A stretch of 64,000 bases of DNA from JBBSEX01 sp038239345 (GTDB taxonomy: Bacteria; Acidobacteriota; Terriglobia; Bryobacterales; Bryobacteraceae). Of the stretch, positions 18,193 through 27,609 are shown in pieces. The stretch covers positions 1 to 64,000 of the forward strand of contig JBBSEX010000023.1 in the NCBI GenBank assembly GCA_038239345.1, written 5' to 3'. Positions within the stretch are counted from its first letter, which is position 1, and each line of letters starts with the position of its first letter. The notes beneath the pieces were generated by a model that saw only the letters and a list, made by a program, of their open reading frames with translations, was not told where the DNA came from and made no database searches. The translations under genes and the position numbers were made by a program.

Positions 18193-19395
18193 GTGGATCT
18201 CAACTTTACACAGGAAGAACAGCAATTCCGCGATGAATTGCGAGCCTGGCTGAATGAAAATGTTCCGAAGGACTGGGCAGCCCGCCGCGCCTCCGATGAA
18301 CGAATGGAAGATCGCTTTGCCTTCCTCCGAGCCTGGCAAAAGAAGGTGTATGAGGCTGGCTGGGCGGGAATATCGTGGCCCAAGGAATACGGCGGCCGCG
18401 GGGCTTCCGTTATGCAAAGCGTCATCTTCACTGAGGAGATGGCCAAGGCCGGAGCACCGCCACTAGCCAACGTACTCGGCCTGATGCTTGTAGGCCCGAC
18501 GCTAATTGCTTACGGCACCGACGAACAAAAGAAGCGATATCTTTCAAACATCATGAGCGCGGAGGAAATCTGGTGTCAGGGATTTTCTGAACCGAACGCC
18601 GGCTCGGATCTGGCTGCCTTGCGTACCGAGGCGAAACTCGATGGCGACCACTTCATCGTCAACGGCCAAAAAGTTTGGACCAGCTACGGCTGGGCCGCCG
18701 ACTGGTGTGAACTGGTGACGCGTACCGATCCGAATTCGTCCAAACACAAGGGCCTCACCGTGCTGCTGGTGAACATGAAGACCCCTGGCGTTGAGGTCCG
18801 TCCGCTGCGCCAGATGACTGGTGAAACTGAATTCAACGAGCTGTTCTTTCGCGATGTCCGCGTACCAGTCGAAAATGTACTGGGCAAAGTGAACGATGGC
18901 TGGAGCGTCGCCATCGGCACGCTAATGCATGAACGCGCGACGCTTGGCGCAGGCATGCAGGTAACCTTTCGCCGGCAGTTCGATCGATTGGTGGAGATCG
19001 CCCATTCCGTGCAGCGTAACGGGCATCCGGCGGCCGAAGACCCCGTGCTACGGCAGAAGCTGGCACAGAGCTATATCGATATCGAGGTGATGCGCTTAAA
19101 TCAGATGCGGTCGGTCAGCCGCATCAGCCAAACCGGTATTCCCGGACCCGAAGGCTCCATCCAGAAGATTTTCTGGAGTGAGTTAAACCAGCGCTTCCAA
19201 CAAGTGGCGATGGAGATACTGGGCCCTTACGGCCAGCTCACCAAGAGCGAAAATGGCAATGGTTACGCGCTGGATGATGGGCAGTGGGCATACTCTTATC
19301 TCCGGTCGCGCGGCAATACCATTGAAGCCGGCACGTCGGAAATTCAGCGCGGGATCGTCGCCGAGCGTGTTCTCGGCTTGCCCAAGAGTTATTAG
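18193..19395 (+). CDS. Acyl-CoA dehydrogenase, catalytic-type subunit
   Basis: 400 residues from GTG 18193 (MDLNFTQEEQQFRDEL), preferred over a start 45 bases upstream because the family begins here. It shows the flavin-binding QGFSEPNAGSDLA and NGQKVWTSYG segments, and the C-terminal IEAGTSEIQRG, where Glu378 occupies the position of the catalytic base. It oxidises an acyl-CoA to the trans-2-enoyl-CoA with FAD, passing electrons to ETF. It is the first gene of a long catabolic operon and is followed 16 bases later by a second, different dehydrogenase that lacks this glutamate, so the two may form a heteromer. Confidence 0.92.
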   Translation: MDLNFTQEEQQFRDELRAWLNENVPKDWAARRASDERMEDRFAFLRAWQKKVYEAGWAGISWPKEYGGRGASVMQSVIFTEEMAKAGAPPLANVLGLMLVGPTLIAYGTDEQKKRYLSNIMSAEEIWCQGFSEPNAGSDLAALRTEAKLDGDHFIVNGQKVWTSYGWAADWCELVTRTDPNSSKHKGLTVLLVNMKTPGVEVRPLRQMTGETEFNELFFRDVRVPVENVLGKVNDGWSVAIGTLMHERATLGAGMQVTFRRQFDRLVEIAHSVQRNGHPAAEDPVLRQKLAQSYIDIEVMRLNQMRSVSRISQTGIPGPEGSIQKIFWSELNQRFQQVAMEILGPYGQLTKSENGNGYALDDGQWAYSYLRSRGNTIEAGTSEIQRGIVAERVLGLPKSY

Positions 19396-19411
19396 GATCG
19401 GGAGCCGACAA

Positions 19412-20563
19412 ATGCAATTCGGACTGACAGAATCGCAGCTAATTTTAAAGAATAACGCGCGGAAGTTTTTCCCGGCGGAGTGCCCCAGCGCCGAAGTGCG
19501 CCGCCTGATGGAAACGGAGACCGCATTTGATGAGACGCTCTGGCGCAAGATCGCCGAGCAAGGCTTTACGGGAATGATTTTTCCCGAAGAATACGGGGGC
19601 CTGGGCCTGGGTATGGTTGAGATGGCCGCCGCGCTGGAAGAGATGGGCCGGGCACTGATTCCCGGGCCGTTCCATTCCACCGTTCTGCTTGCCGGCAGTG
19701 TGATCAATGAAGCGGGCAGCGACGCCCAGAAGCAGAAATATCTTGCTCCGATTGCCGCAGGCGACGCTCGCGCGACGCTGGCTCTGCTGGAAGGCAGCGG
19801 CGATTGGGACACAGATTCCATTCACCTGCGGGCTCGTCCTTCGGCTTCTGGTGGATACACACTGAGCGGCGAGAAATTCTTCGTGCCGGATCTTGGCGCA
19901 GCCGATTTCTTTGTCGTCGCGGCACGTGCCGGCGCCGATCTTACGCTGTGCGTGGTCGACGCGAAAGCCACGGGTCTGCGAGCCACTCCGATGGCTGGCC
20001 TGGACACCACGCGAAAGCTGTATGCGCTGATCCTGGATAACGTCGAAGTCGCCAAGGAAGACATCCTTGCGACAGGTGAAGAAGCGAAGCGCGCGCTGGA
20101 TCGCGGCATCGCGATCGCAACCGTAGGGCTGATCGCCGAAATGGTCGGAGGGATGCAAAAGGTTCAGGAACTCGCCATTGAATACGCGAAAACCCGCAAG
20201 CAGTTCGGGCAGCCGATCGGAAAATTTCAAGCTGTGCAGCAGATGTGCGCGGACATGTATCTTTACACGGAAAGCTCACGATCGGCGGTCTATTACGCTG
20301 CCTGGGCGCTGCAGGAAAATACGCCCGATGCGCCATCGGCCGTTTCCGTCGCGAAAGCTTATGCCAGCGACGCCTGCCGCGAAGTTGGGAACAAGGGCGT
20401 GCAGGTTCACGGGGGCATGGGTTTCACGTGGGAGAACGATGTTCATTTGTATTACCGGCGGGCCAAGGCAAGTGAAATCGCGTTTGGCGACGCAAACTTT
20501 CATCGCGAAAAACTGGCGCGTCTGGTGATTGATCGTCCGGCTGCCCGCATCGCGGAAATTTAG
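19412..20563 (+). CDS. Acyl-CoA dehydrogenase, partner-type subunit
   Basis: 383 residues from ATG 19412 (MQFGLTESQL), with GGATCGGGAG 10-20 bases upstream; an upstream in-frame start would run into the previous gene. N-, middle- and C-terminal acyl-CoA dehydrogenase domains are present (IFPEEYGGLGLG; ARKQFGQPIGKFQAVQ; HGGMGFTWENDVHLYYRRAK). The C-terminus lacks the (Y/I)E-GTSEIQ motif with the catalytic Glu that the preceding gene has. In known alpha2-beta2 enzymes, such as mycobacterial FadE26-FadE27, one chain supplies the base. The same arrangement is inferred, not shown. Confidence 0.9.
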   Translation: MQFGLTESQLILKNNARKFFPAECPSAEVRRLMETETAFDETLWRKIAEQGFTGMIFPEEYGGLGLGMVEMAAALEEMGRALIPGPFHSTVLLAGSVINEAGSDAQKQKYLAPIAAGDARATLALLEGSGDWDTDSIHLRARPSASGGYTLSGEKFFVPDLGAADFFVVAARAGADLTLCVVDAKATGLRATPMAGLDTTRKLYALILDNVEVAKEDILATGEEAKRALDRGIAIATVGLIAEMVGGMQKVQELAIEYAKTRKQFGQPIGKFQAVQQMCADMYLYTESSRSAVYYAAWALQENTPDAPSAVSVAKAYASDACREVGNKGVQVHGGMGFTWENDVHLYYRRAKASEIAFGDANFHREKLARLVIDRPAARIAEI

Positions 20564-20606
20564 CGCGAATCATTAATTTATATCCAAGGAAGGCTAAGGA
20601 ATATCC

Positions 20607-22724
20607 ATGTCTGATTTAGTGCAACTGACGCGCGACGGCGACATCGCTGTGATCACGATCAACAATCCGCCGGTGAACGCGCTGAGCCCCGGAGTGCCTG
20701 AGGGCATCGCTGCCGCGGTGGACGCGATTGCCGCCGACCCTGGTGTAAAAGCCGCGGTTCTGATTGGTGGCGGCCGGACATTTATCGCGGGTGCCGACAT
20801 CAAGGAATTCGGGAAAATCACATCGGGCGAGAACAAGCGCGGCGTCGGCTTGAATCCGATTCTGCAGAAGATGGAAGACTCGCCGAAGCCGATTGTCGCC
20901 GCGATTCATGGCACGGCATTCGGTGGTGGATTGGAAACCGCGATGGCCGCGCACTATCGCGTGGCCGTGGCAAGCGCGCAGGTTGGGCAGCCCGAAGTGA
21001 AGCTCGGAATCATTCCCGGCGCTGGCGGAACACAGCGATTACCACGCTTGGCGGGCGTCGCCAAAGCAATCGAGATGTGCGCGATTGGCGATCCTGTAAA
21101 GGCCGCCGACGCCTTGAGTGCCGGAATCATCGACAGGATAGTGGACGGCGATCTTCTGGCGGGCGCGGTCGCCTTTGCCCGCGAAATTGCTGGAAAGCCA
21201 GTAGTCAGAACGCGCGATCGCAATGAAAAGCTGCGAACCGATCCCGCCGTTTTCGCCGAAGCACGCGCGACAATCGGCAAACGCCAGCGCAACCTGCTGG
21301 CCGCGCAAAAAGCGATCGACGCAATCGAAGCGGCCACTAAGGAAAGTTTCGACGAAGGTGTACAAACTGAAGCACGCTTATTCCAGGAGTGCTTATTCGC
21401 CGATCAATCGAAAGCTCTGATTCACGTCTTTTTCGGTGAACGCGAAGTCGCCAAGATCCCGGGTATCTCCAAAGACACCCAGTTGATTCCCATCAATTCA
21501 GCCGCCGTCATTGGCGCGGGGACGATGGGCGGCGGTATCGCCATGGTTTTCGCCAACGCCGGAATTCCGGTGTTCCTGAAAGAAGTGGGACAACCGGCGC
21601 TCGATCGCGGTCTGGCCACCATTCAGAAAAATTATTCAAACTCTGTAAAGAAGGGCCGCTTCTCACAGGAAGTGATGGACCAGCGGATGGCGCTGATCAA
21701 GCCGACTCTGAGCTTTGACGATTTCGCGAATGTCGACATGGTGATCGAAGCCGTGTTCGAAGGTATGGCGCTGAAGAAGGAAATCTTTAGCGAACTCGAC
21801 AAGATCTGTAAGCCCGTAGCGATCCTCGCGTCTAATACGTCCACGCTCAGCATCGACGAAATCGCATCGGCTACATCGCGCCCGCAATTGGTAATCGGGA
21901 CGCACTTCTTTAGCCCCGCGAATGTCATGCGTCTACTGGAAATCGTGCGCGGGAAGGCCACCAGCAACGAAGTGATCGCTACTTGTATGCAGCTTGCGAA
22001 GAAGCTGGGTAAGGTCGGCGTGCTGGTGGGTAACTGTCGCGGATTCGTCGGCAATCGCATGTTTGGCCCCTATCGGCGCGAAGCGCAATTTCTGGTAGAA
22101 GAGGGCGCGAGCACGGAAGCCGTTGACAAGGCGCTGTACGATTACGGCATGGCGATGGGTCCGATGGCTACCGGCGACCTTGCCGGGCTCGATGTCGGCT
22201 GGCGCATTCGCAAGGAGTACGCGCATACTGAGAAGCCCGGCGTCCGTCAGCCATTCGCCGAAGACATGCTGTGTGAGATGGGACGCTTCGGTCAAAAGAC
22301 TGGAGCTGGTTGGTACAAATACGATGAGACCCGCCGCGCGCTGCCAGATCCGGAGGTAACGGCGCTTGTCCGCCAATGGTCGAAGGAGCAGGGCGTGAAG
22401 CAGCGTCAGCACACCACCGAAGAGTACGTCGATCGCTGCCTCTACGCACTGGTGAACGAGGGCGCGCGCATTCTGGAAGAGGGCTATGCGTTGCGGTCCG
22501 TCGATATCGACATCATTTATCTAACCGGCTATGGCTATCCCGCCTATCGGGGAGGGCCGATGTGGTACGCCGATACGGTCGGCCTGAAGAAAGTCTACGA
22601 TCGCATTACAGAGTTTCATGCCGAGCACGGCGAACTGTGGGAGCCTGCGCCGCTGTTGAAGCGCTTGGCGGAAGAAGGCAAAAAGTTTTCCGACTTCGAC
22701 AAGGAGAAGACGGCCTCTGCGTAG
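20607..22724 (+). CDS. Bifunctional enoyl-CoA hydratase / 3-hydroxyacyl-CoA dehydrogenase
   Basis: 705 residues, FadB/FadJ type. Residues 1-190 are a crotonase domain: IAGADIKEFG oxyanion segment, GTAFGGGLE with the first catalytic Glu, GQPEVKLGIIPGAGG with the second. From about 295, a Rossmann domain starts with VIGAGTMGGGIA, followed by GTHFFSPANVM and the helical C-terminal domains (GRFGQKTGAGWYKYD, YGYPAYRGGPMWY). It hydrates the enoyl-CoA and oxidises the 3-hydroxyacyl-CoA with NAD+. An AAGGAAGGC ribosome site precedes the ATG. All active-site residues appear present. Confidence 0.96.
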   Translation: MSDLVQLTRDGDIAVITINNPPVNALSPGVPEGIAAAVDAIAADPGVKAAVLIGGGRTFIAGADIKEFGKITSGENKRGVGLNPILQKMEDSPKPIVAAIHGTAFGGGLETAMAAHYRVAVASAQVGQPEVKLGIIPGAGGTQRLPRLAGVAKAIEMCAIGDPVKAADALSAGIIDRIVDGDLLAGAVAFAREIAGKPVVRTRDRNEKLRTDPAVFAEARATIGKRQRNLLAAQKAIDAIEAATKESFDEGVQTEARLFQECLFADQSKALIHVFFGEREVAKIPGISKDTQLIPINSAAVIGAGTMGGGIAMVFANAGIPVFLKEVGQPALDRGLATIQKNYSNSVKKGRFSQEVMDQRMALIKPTLSFDDFANVDMVIEAVFEGMALKKEIFSELDKICKPVAILASNTSTLSIDEIASATSRPQLVIGTHFFSPANVMRLLEIVRGKATSNEVIATCMQLAKKLGKVGVLVGNCRGFVGNRMFGPYRREAQFLVEEGASTEAVDKALYDYGMAMGPMATGDLAGLDVGWRIRKEYAHTEKPGVRQPFAEDMLCEMGRFGQKTGAGWYKYDETRRALPDPEVTALVRQWSKEQGVKQRQHTTEEYVDRCLYALVNEGARILEEGYALRSVDIDIIYLTGYGYPAYRGGPMWYADTVGLKKVYDRITEFHAEHGELWEPAPLLKRLAEEGKKFSDFDKEKTASA

Positions 22725-22734
22725 GGCGCCTGAG

Positions 22735-23928
22735 ATGAACATGAGAGAAGCCGTTATCGTAAATAGTTTGCGGACTCCGCTGGCGAAGTCGTTCCGCGGT
22801 TCATTCAACATGACACGCCCCGACGATCTGGCGGCGCACTGCATCCGCACCGTGCTGGAAAGCGTGCCGCAACTGGACCCGGGTGAAGTGGAAGATGTGA
22901 TCCTTGGTTGCGGCCAGCCACATGGATCGCAAGGTAGTAACGTAGCCCGGGTGGCGGCGATTCGCGCCGGATTGCCGGCAAGTGTTGCGGGGACCACCGT
23001 CAATCGATTCTGCTCGTCGGGCTTGCAGGCCATCGCCATGGCGGCGCATCAGATTGTGCAGGAAGGCGCTAACGCGGCAATCGGCGGAGGCGTTGAGAGC
23101 ATCACGCTCGCGCCTCGGGATAGCGACCCGAATCCAGTGCTGCTGGAGCAAAAGCCCGGCATCTATATGGCGATGGGCGATACCGCCGAGGTGGTGGCGA
23201 AACGTTACAGCGTCAGCCGCCAGGCGCAGGACGAATACTCGTTGATCAGCCAACAACGAACGGCTCGAGCGCAAACGGAGAATTTCTTCGCCGCCGAATT
23301 AGCGCCGCTGCAGGTGACCCGGGGAATTCTCGATAAGGCGACCGGCAAGATCGTCAGCACCGAAGAAGCTCTCTGCGATCGTGACGAGTGCAATCGCGCC
23401 GACACGACACTGGAAGGTCTTTTGAAGTTGAAACCGTACTTCGATCCCAAAAGCGGGCAGGGCAGTGTTACAGCCGGTAATGCATCACAACTTTCCGATG
23501 GCGCGTCGGCAACGTTGTTGATGTCGCGCGAACGTGCGGATGAGCTGGGTATTCCGTATAAGCTGATTTTTCGGGGTTTCGCGGTTGCGGGGTGTGAGCC
23601 CGATGAAATGGGAATCGGACCGGTCTTCGCCGTGCCAAAATTACTGAAGCGGCATGGACTGAAGATAGAAGATATCGATCTCTGGGAGTTGAACGAAGCC
23701 TTCGCGGTGCAAGTGCTATATTGCCGCGATCGCCTTGGTATTCCCCAGGAGAAGTTAAACGTCAACGGAGGCTCTATCTCTATTGGCCATCCCTTCGGCA
23801 TGACAGGGTCGCGCATGGTGGGCACTATTGCCAATGAGATGCAGCGCCGTAAAGCCCGCTATGGTGTGGTCACAATGTGCATCGGTGGCGGTCAGGGTGC
23901 CGCTGGTTTGTTTGAACTCGCGCAGTAG
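22735..23928 (+). CDS. Acetyl-CoA acyltransferase (thiolase)
   Basis: 397 residues. Cys93 in NRFCSSGLQ is the acylated nucleophile, GHPFGMTGSR carries the catalytic His, and CIGGGQGAAG has the second Cys. All match degradative thiolases (FadA type). It cleaves 3-ketoacyl-CoA to acetyl-CoA, or to propionyl-CoA with branched or odd-chain substrates, plus a shortened acyl-CoA. It starts 10 bases after the bifunctional enzyme, giving the usual FadB-FadA order and probably a complex. ATG at 22735 or 22741 are both possible. Confidence 0.95.
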   Translation: MNMREAVIVNSLRTPLAKSFRGSFNMTRPDDLAAHCIRTVLESVPQLDPGEVEDVILGCGQPHGSQGSNVARVAAIRAGLPASVAGTTVNRFCSSGLQAIAMAAHQIVQEGANAAIGGGVESITLAPRDSDPNPVLLEQKPGIYMAMGDTAEVVAKRYSVSRQAQDEYSLISQQRTARAQTENFFAAELAPLQVTRGILDKATGKIVSTEEALCDRDECNRADTTLEGLLKLKPYFDPKSGQGSVTAGNASQLSDGASATLLMSRERADELGIPYKLIFRGFAVAGCEPDEMGIGPVFAVPKLLKRHGLKIEDIDLWELNEAFAVQVLYCRDRLGIPQEKLNVNGGSISIGHPFGMTGSRMVGTIANEMQRRKARYGVVTMCIGGGQGAAGLFELAQ

Positions 23929-23949
23929 AATGAAGCTGGATTTCACTGG

Positions 23950-24393
23950 ATGCAAGAGCTGCATGATACTCCTGGATTTTTATTTGTAGACCATCTGGCA
24001 ATTGCCGTGAAGCCAGGCGAACTGGAGCACGCGGTGTCCACTTACCGTTCGCTTGGCTTCAGCGAAATTTACCGTGAAGATGTACACGGCACGGATCAGG
24101 TTCGTGAGGTGCTTCTGGAAATCGGCGGCGGCCCGAATCTGATTCAGCTTCTTGAGCCGCTTTCGCCCGAATCTCCGGTTCAAAAACTAATCGATAAAAA
24201 TGGCGGCCGTGGCGGCTTCGCTCATATCGCCTTTCGGGTTACGAATGCGCGGGTGGCTTTCGATGCGATACGCGCCCGCGGACTTCAAATAATCGACGCC
24301 GCGCCGCGCCCGGGCTCCCGCGGAACCACCGTGTTCTTCGTGCACCCGAAATCGTTGGGCTATCTGGTGGAGATTGTCGAGGCACCGCGGTGA
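23950..24393 (+). CDS. mce: Methylmalonyl-CoA epimerase
   Basis: 147 residues, VOC superfamily. Two betaalphabetabetabeta modules are visible: FLFVDHLAIAVKPGELE with metal ligand His15, and GGFAHIAFRVTNARVAFDAI for the second. YLVEIVEAPR at the C-terminus has the metal/catalytic Glu. It converts (S)- to (R)-methylmalonyl-CoA, which links propionyl-CoA carboxylation to the mutase. The gene sits directly before both mutase subunits; its stop overlaps the mutA GTG by 4 bases, supporting the assignment over other VOC proteins. Confidence 0.92.
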   Translation: MQELHDTPGFLFVDHLAIAVKPGELEHAVSTYRSLGFSEIYREDVHGTDQVREVLLEIGGGPNLIQLLEPLSPESPVQKLIDKNGGRGGFAHIAFRVTNARVAFDAIRARGLQIIDAAPRPGSRGTTVFFVHPKSLGYLVEIVEAPR

Positions 24394-25610
24394 GTCTGTT
24401 CTCCGAGTTTCCGCCTACATCGACAGCCGATTGGGAAGCGGCCATTGGCGACACAAAGAAACTCATCTGGCAAACGGACGAGGGCTTTTCCGTTAAGCCG
24501 TTTTACCGCTCGGAGGATACGGTCCCGCCATATACCGGCGACATCCAACGGGGTTGGAAAATCCGCGCCGAGATCGACGCAACCGATGCCGTGGAAGCCC
24601 GCCGCCAAGCCATGGAAGCGCTGGAACGGGACGCGGGCGAAATCGCATTCATGGCTATTCCCGCACTGGAAGGGATTCTAGTTCCGACGCAGTTCGATTC
24701 GCTGCGTGTGCCCGATGATGGCCGGGCGATTGTCAGCCAGTTGGCGTTCGCGCTCCAGGCGGGCGGGTCTTCAGAGATTTCGTTCCCGATCGGATCGAAC
24801 TATTTTTTCGAAATTGCAAAACTGCGCGCCGCCCGGAACTTACTGCCACGCGCTCGCATCCATGCCCGGACTTCACGCTGGAACAAGACGATTTACGATC
24901 CTTACGTGAACTTGTTGCGATCGACCACCGAAGCGATGGCGGCGGTGATCGGAGGGTGCGATTCCTTGACCATCGCGCCCTTTGATTCCGCATTGGGAGC
25001 CGCTAGCGATCGCGGTCGCCGGCTTGCCTTGAGCACGCATTTACTGCTGAAGCACGAGGCTCATCTGGATCGCGTTGCCGACCCGTCGGAAGGCTCATGG
25101 TACATCGAGTGGCTAACGCAAGCACTGGTGCAGGAAGCACGTGATCCGTCCCCCAAACCGAGTCCGCCCCCGCATGTGTTCGTAGGGACGAATCGTTACC
25201 CGAATCTTAAAGAGCACGCCGATCCCGCCGCGCCCGATACCCAACGAGCGACTTGGCCGCTGGAACAAATCCGTCTGGCGAATGACCGTAGCGGCAACCC
25301 GCCGCGCGTGCTGCTGGTGCGCAAGGGGGATCCGAAGATGAGCCTTGCCCGGGCGGATTTCGCCATCAATTTCTTTGGCAGCGGTGGATTCCGGATAGTT
25401 GAAAAAGGTCCCGCCGAGCTTCTTGTTCTTTGCAGTTCCGATGCCGAATATCCAGAGCTGATCGCAGACGCTTTGCAGGTGGGGCCGCCAATGGTCATCG
25501 CCGGCGCGCCGCAGGATTTGCCTGGCGTTGCGGGGTTCATCAATCTTCGCTCAGACCCCATAGCCGTGCTGTCCGAGTGGCAGCGGCGACTAGGCGTAGT
25601 GCATGACTGA
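24390..25610 (+). CDS. mutA: Methylmalonyl-CoA mutase small subunit (MutA-like)
   Basis: 406 residues, shorter than classical ~600-residue small subunits. The N-terminal TIM-barrel half is recognisable (SEISFPIGSNYFFEIAKLRAAR, read in two parts; HARTSRWNKT; STHLLLKHE). The C-terminal cobalamin-fold remnant (PRVLLVRKGD...MSLARADFAINFFG) lacks the DxHxxG cobalt-ligand motif, as expected of the non-catalytic subunit. It forms a heterodimer with MutB and stabilises it. GTG start overlaps the epimerase stop, and its own stop overlaps the mutB ATG (25603-25610), indicating strict co-translation. Confidence 0.88.
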   Translation: MSLFSEFPPTSTADWEAAIGDTKKLIWQTDEGFSVKPFYRSEDTVPPYTGDIQRGWKIRAEIDATDAVEARRQAMEALERDAGEIAFMAIPALEGILVPTQFDSLRVPDDGRAIVSQLAFALQAGGSSEISFPIGSNYFFEIAKLRAARNLLPRARIHARTSRWNKTIYDPYVNLLRSTTEAMAAVIGGCDSLTIAPFDSALGAASDRGRRLALSTHLLLKHEAHLDRVADPSEGSWYIEWLTQALVQEARDPSPKPSPPPHVFVGTNRYPNLKEHADPAAPDTQRATWPLEQIRLANDRSGNPPRVLLVRKGDPKMSLARADFAINFFGSGGFRIVEKGPAELLVLCSSDAEYPELIADALQVGPPMVIAGAPQDLPGVAGFINLRSDPIAVLSEWQRRLGVVHD

Positions 25611-27609
25611 GACCTTCGAACATTTAGAGTACGCGGCGGGACTGCCGCCTTATTTACGTGGACCCTACGCGCCGATGTACACCACGCGGCCCTGGACCAT
25701 CCGTCAATATGCCGGCTTTTCCACGGCCGAAGATTCCAACGCCTTCTATCGCCGCAATCTCGCAGCCGGCCAGATGGGTCTTTCCGTTGCGTTCGATTTA
25801 GCGACGCATCGCGGCTACGATTCCGATCATCCACGTGTCGTCGGCGATGTCGGTAAAGCGGGAGTCGCCATCGATTCGGTCGAGGACATGAAAATCCTCT
25901 TTGATAAGATTCCACTCGATCGGATCTCTGTCTCGATGACGATGAACGGGGCTGTCTTGCCCATCATGGCGTTCTATATCGTCGCGGCGGAAGAACAGGG
26001 CGTCCCGGCCAGTGAACTCAGCGGCACTATTCAGAACGACATTCTGAAAGAGTTCATGGTGCGCAATACATATATCTATCCGCCCGCGCCGTCGATGCGC
26101 ATCATCGCCGATTTCTTTCGCTACACGGCTGAGGCGATGCCGAAGTTTAATCCCATTAGCGTAAGTGGTTATCACATCCAGGAGGCCGGCGCCACGGAAG
26201 AAATCGAGCTTGCCTACACGCTTGCCGATGGTCTTGAGTATCTCCGCTGCGGCATCGCGGCGGGAATGGGCGTGGATGATTTCGCGCCACGCATTTCGTT
26301 CTTCTTCGACATCGGCATGGATCACTTCAAGGAGATCGCCAAGCTCCGCGCGGCTCGCCTGCTCTGGTCGAAAATCGTTAATCGTTTTGATCCGCAGAAT
26401 CCCAAATCGATGGCGCTGCGCACGCATTGCCAAACGTCGGGATGGAGCCTCACTGAGCAGGACCCGTTCAATAATGTTATGCGTACTTGTATTGAAGCGA
26501 TGGCCGCCGTGCTGGGTCATACCCAGTCCCTCCACACCAATGCGCTCGACGAGGCGCTTGCCCTTCCAACAGATTTCTCAGCCAGAATCGCCCGCAATAC
26601 TCAGCTATATTTGCAGGAAGAAACCGACATCCGGCGCGTGATTGACCCCTGGGGCGGATCGCATTACGTCGAAGGCCTGACACACGATCTGGCCCACAAA
26701 GCTTGGACCTTGATTGAAGAAGTGGAATCGCACGGCGGCATGGTGAAGGCGATTGAAATGGGATTGCCCAAGTTGCGCATTGAAGAAGCGGCGGCGCGCA
26801 AGCAGGCTCGGATCGATTCTACGCGGGATGTAATTGTCGGCGTCAACAAGTATCGAAACGAGAAAGACGAGCCGATGGAATTGCTGGAAATCGACAACAG
26901 CGCGGTGCGTAGAAATCAGGTGGAACGCCTGCGCCGCTTGCGCGAATCACGGGACACTGTCACAGTAAACGCCTCCTTGGATGCTTTAACAAAATGCGCG
27001 GAATCGGGCGCGGGTAATTTGTTGGCGTTGGCGGTGGATGCGGCCCGCAAGCGTGCGACACTCGGCGAGATTTCCGATGCGCTAGAGAAGGTCTGGGGGC
27101 GATATCATGCTCCGGTGCGATCCGTCAGCGGCGTGTACGCCAACGAAAGCGGCGATGACAAAAACTTTGAGCAGGCGCGAGCATTAGCGCGTGAGTTCGC
27201 CGATAAAGAGGGCCGCCGTCCGCGAATCTTAGTAGCGAAGATGGGCCAGGACGGACATGATCGGGGCGCGAAGGTGATTGCGACGGCCTTCGCCGACGTC
27301 GGCTTTGACGTCGACATCGGCCCCTTATTCCAAACGCCAGAGGAAGTGGCGAGGCACGCCATTGAGAACGACGTTCACATTGTCGGCATCTCAACGTTGG
27401 CCGGTGGACATAAGACGTTGGTGCCACAATTGATCGCCGAGCTGAAAGCGCACGATCGCCCGGACATTCTCACCATCGTCGGGGGTGTAATTCCTCCAGC
27501 TGATTACGAATCGCTGTACGCCAGCGGCGTGGCCGGCATTTTCGGACCGGGCACGAAGATTCCTCAAGCGGCAAGCGAGATTCTGCGGCGGTTGAATGAA
27601 CGCCGATGA
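25603..27609 (+). CDS. mutB: Methylmalonyl-CoA mutase large subunit (MutB)
   Basis: 668 residues. The TIM barrel begins GPYAPMYTTRPWTIRQYAG, with Tyr and Arg residues that contact CoA and radical intermediates. The C-terminal cobalamin domain has MGQDGHDRGAK at 547-557; His552 of DxHxxG is the cobalt ligand, followed by GPLFQTPEE. It catalyses reversible rearrangement of (R)-methylmalonyl-CoA to succinyl-CoA using adenosylcobalamin, feeding propionate units into the TCA cycle. The meaB gene overlaps its 3' end by 14 bases. Confidence 0.97.
   Translation: MTETFEHLEYAAGLPPYLRGPYAPMYTTRPWTIRQYAGFSTAEDSNAFYRRNLAAGQMGLSVAFDLATHRGYDSDHPRVVGDVGKAGVAIDSVEDMKILFDKIPLDRISVSMTMNGAVLPIMAFYIVAAEEQGVPASELSGTIQNDILKEFMVRNTYIYPPAPSMRIIADFFRYTAEAMPKFNPISVSGYHIQEAGATEEIELAYTLADGLEYLRCGIAAGMGVDDFAPRISFFFDIGMDHFKEIAKLRAARLLWSKIVNRFDPQNPKSMALRTHCQTSGWSLTEQDPFNNVMRTCIEAMAAVLGHTQSLHTNALDEALALPTDFSARIARNTQLYLQEETDIRRVIDPWGGSHYVEGLTHDLAHKAWTLIEEVESHGGMVKAIEMGLPKLRIEEAAARKQARIDSTRDVIVGVNKYRNEKDEPMELLEIDNSAVRRNQVERLRRLRESRDTVTVNASLDALTKCAESGAGNLLALAVDAARKRATLGEISDALEKVWGRYHAPVRSVSGVYANESGDDKNFEQARALAREFADKEGRRPRILVAKMGQDGHDRGAKVIATAFADVGFDVDIGPLFQTPEEVARHAIENDVHIVGISTLAGGHKTLVPQLIAELKAHDRPDILTIVGGVIPPADYESLYASGVAGIFGPGTKIPQAASEILRRLNERR

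Noticed and set aside
17318..18253. Open frame of 311 codons overlapping the amino-acid permease
   Set aside because: Same strand, shifted frame of a clear membrane protein; Ser/Arg-rich and without hydrophobic helices.
19445..20230. Open frame of 261 codons antisense to the second acyl-CoA dehydrogenase
   Set aside because: Complementary to a conserved gene; residues follow the reverse codon pattern.
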